This document shows, piece after piece, positions 7,070-8,009 of a stretch of 8,009 nucleotides of DNA. The stretch's first letter is position 1. The number at the start of each line of letters is the position of its first letter. Location of the stretch: the NCBI GenBank assembly GCA_030049955.1, contig JASIJX010000163.1, positions 1 to 8,009 of the forward strand, read 5' to 3'. The notes under the pieces were generated by a model, which saw only the letters and a program-made list of their open reading frames with translations, did not search any database and was not told the origin of the DNA. The stretch is from Acidobacteriaceae bacterium (lineage in GTDB: Bacteria; Acidobacteriota; Terriglobia; Terriglobales; Acidobacteriaceae). Made by a program: the position numbers and the translations under genes.

Positions 7070-8002
7070 TCAGCGAACAGAAGACACCGTTGATTGATCC
7101 GGCGAATCGTGGCGCTCGAGCAAGCGTGCCGCTTCCGCGTCTGTGATCTTCATAAAGCTGCCGTGCTTGGCGTGCTCAGGCAGACTGGTCTCTGCGGTGA
7201 TGTCCTGCCAGTGCTTCCAATCGGTGCTGGCTACGGCTTCGTAGCGGGCGCGCGGCGGACGGTAATGATCGTAAAAGACGATGTAACGATGGCCGACCTG
7301 GATGGCCGACGGGCCTTCTGACCAGCTCTCGTTGATGGGGCCGGAGATGTTGCTCCACGGACCCTCGAGCGTGGGTCCAGTGGCCACGCGCTCCTGATAA
7401 GTAAGCGGATCGTAGGTCTGTTGCTTGAAGATGAGCCGGTAGGGTCCGCGTTTGCCGTGAAAGATCGTCGCATCGATGGTCACATAACCGGGATCGAAGA
7501 AGACGGCGGGCCTTGAGAAGTTTTTCAAGTCCGGGGTGAGCGAGTACCAGATGCGGTTGCCCTCAGTAGAGTCTTTCATCGAACTCGACCAGATGAGCAG
7601 CCAGTGGTGTTTGTTTTCGTCCCAATAAGTTTCCGGGGCCCATACGTTGTTGGTTGCGGGAAAGTCCGCCATGACAGGGATTTCGTCCTGCGCGGACCAG
7701 GTGAGCAGATCAGGCGACGAGGCATGACCGAGCGAGTTGCCGCGCCAGCCCCAGGTCCAGACCATCTGGAATCGCCCGTCGGGACCGCGAGTGAGGAAGA
7801 CGTCGCGCATGATCTCGCCGCTTTGCGCGGGCACGACCCATGGCTGGCCGCTGTTGAGCGGCGTGTAGTGATAGCCGTCGCTGCTTCCGGTGGCGCCTGA
7901 AGATGGGCAAAACGAGAAAAGAGATTTTGTTTTCAACCTGAAATCGTGAATATCCTGCTCTCGGTAGCCTTCAAAAAACAATTTATGCCGCAAGATAGGC
8001 AC
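7070..8002 (-). CDS. GH43-like five-bladed beta-propeller glycoside hydrolase, abnormal or incomplete N-terminus
   Basis: Predicted product is 310 residues from a GTG at 8002; the frame is open to the window edge at 8009, so the gene may begin outside. GH43 enzymes are inverting arabinofuranosidases, xylosidases or arabinanases. I see the family landmarks in order: MRDV (65-68; Asp67 as base, Val where Pro is usual), WAPE (121-124), YVTIDATIF (173-181; Asp177 as pKa modulator), WSEGP (227-231; Glu229 as general acid) and KHGSF (279-283; conserved His). DGYHYTPLN (42-50) is a typical early motif. What precedes it (residues 1-41) is not like a signal peptide and is encoded by AT-rich DNA unlike the rest of the gene, so the native start may be missing, frameshifted or upstream. 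Relatives of this kind are normally secreted. The gene converges on the large hydrolase-like gene with three bases between stop codons. Exact substrate cannot be told; arabinose-containing side chains are likely. Confidence 0.82.
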   Translation of the reverse strand: MPILRHKLFFEGYREQDIHDFRLKTKSLFSFCPSSGATGSSDGYHYTPLNSGQPWVVPAQSGEIMRDVFLTRGPDGRFQMVWTWGWRGNSLGHASSPDLLTWSAQDEIPVMADFPATNNVWAPETYWDENKHHWLLIWSSSMKDSTEGNRIWYSLTPDLKNFSRPAVFFDPGYVTIDATIFHGKRGPYRLIFKQQTYDPLTYQERVATGPTLEGPWSNISGPINESWSEGPSAIQVGHRYIVFYDHYRPPRARYEAVASTDWKHWQDITAETSLPEHAKHGSFMKITDAEAARLLERHDSPDQSTVSSVR

Positions 8003-8009
8003 GGAGAAT

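Noticed and set aside
1..8009. CRISPR arrays, tRNA/rRNA genes, insertion sequences, phage or toxin-antitoxin genes
   Set aside because: No spaced repeats, tRNA-like folds, terminal inverted repeats, transposase motifs or small paired ORFs were found by eye.

Overview
The window is high-GC bacterial DNA, about 60% G+C by eye. It encodes a small plant-polysaccharide degradation locus of exported enzymes. The protein style (many hydrolases of COG5434/GH28, CE15 and GH43 type, Tat and Sec exported, no SusC/SusD pair in view) fits a soil Acidobacteriota (Terriglobia) genome best. That placement comes from recalled family resemblance, not from a marker gene, and Verrucomicrobiota or a similar soil lineage cannot be excluded.

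Layout, left to right. (1) Positions 1-203, minus strand: probable 5' end of an exported protein that runs off the left edge, seen as an open frame with a signal-peptide-like start and a Shine-Dalgarno sequence. (2) 204-425: a spacer with a small cluster of GC-rich palindromes and no convincing gene. (3) 426-1229, minus strand: an eight-helix membrane protein built from two DoxX-like four-helix halves. (4) 1230-1443: a divergent intergenic region. (5) 1444-2877, plus strand: a Tat-exported GH28 enzyme of the polygalacturonase superfamily. (6) 2949-4373, plus strand: a CE15 glucuronoyl esterase-like protein. (7) 4388-7066, plus strand: an 892-residue exported multi-domain protein resembling the GH67/GH115 alpha-glucuronidase architecture, with no firm family match. 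(8) 7070-8002, minus strand: a GH43-like five-bladed propeller hydrolase, convergent with the previous gene.

Genes 5-7 look like one operon. The gaps are 71 and 14 bases, and the last pair is probably translationally coupled. A working model is that CE15 cleaves ester-linked (4-O-methyl-)glucuronate, the large neighbour removes the freed uronic acid or a related side-chain sugar, GH28 acts on galacturonate-containing (pectic) backbone or chain ends, and GH43 removes arabinose or xylose decorations. The window holds no uptake transporter, intracellular uronate catabolism gene or regulator.

The most interesting item is the large protein at 4388-7066, a possible founding or divergent member of a uronic-acid-active hydrolase family paired with CE15. 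Second is the abnormal N-terminus of the GH43 gene, where base composition changes abruptly and no signal peptide is visible.
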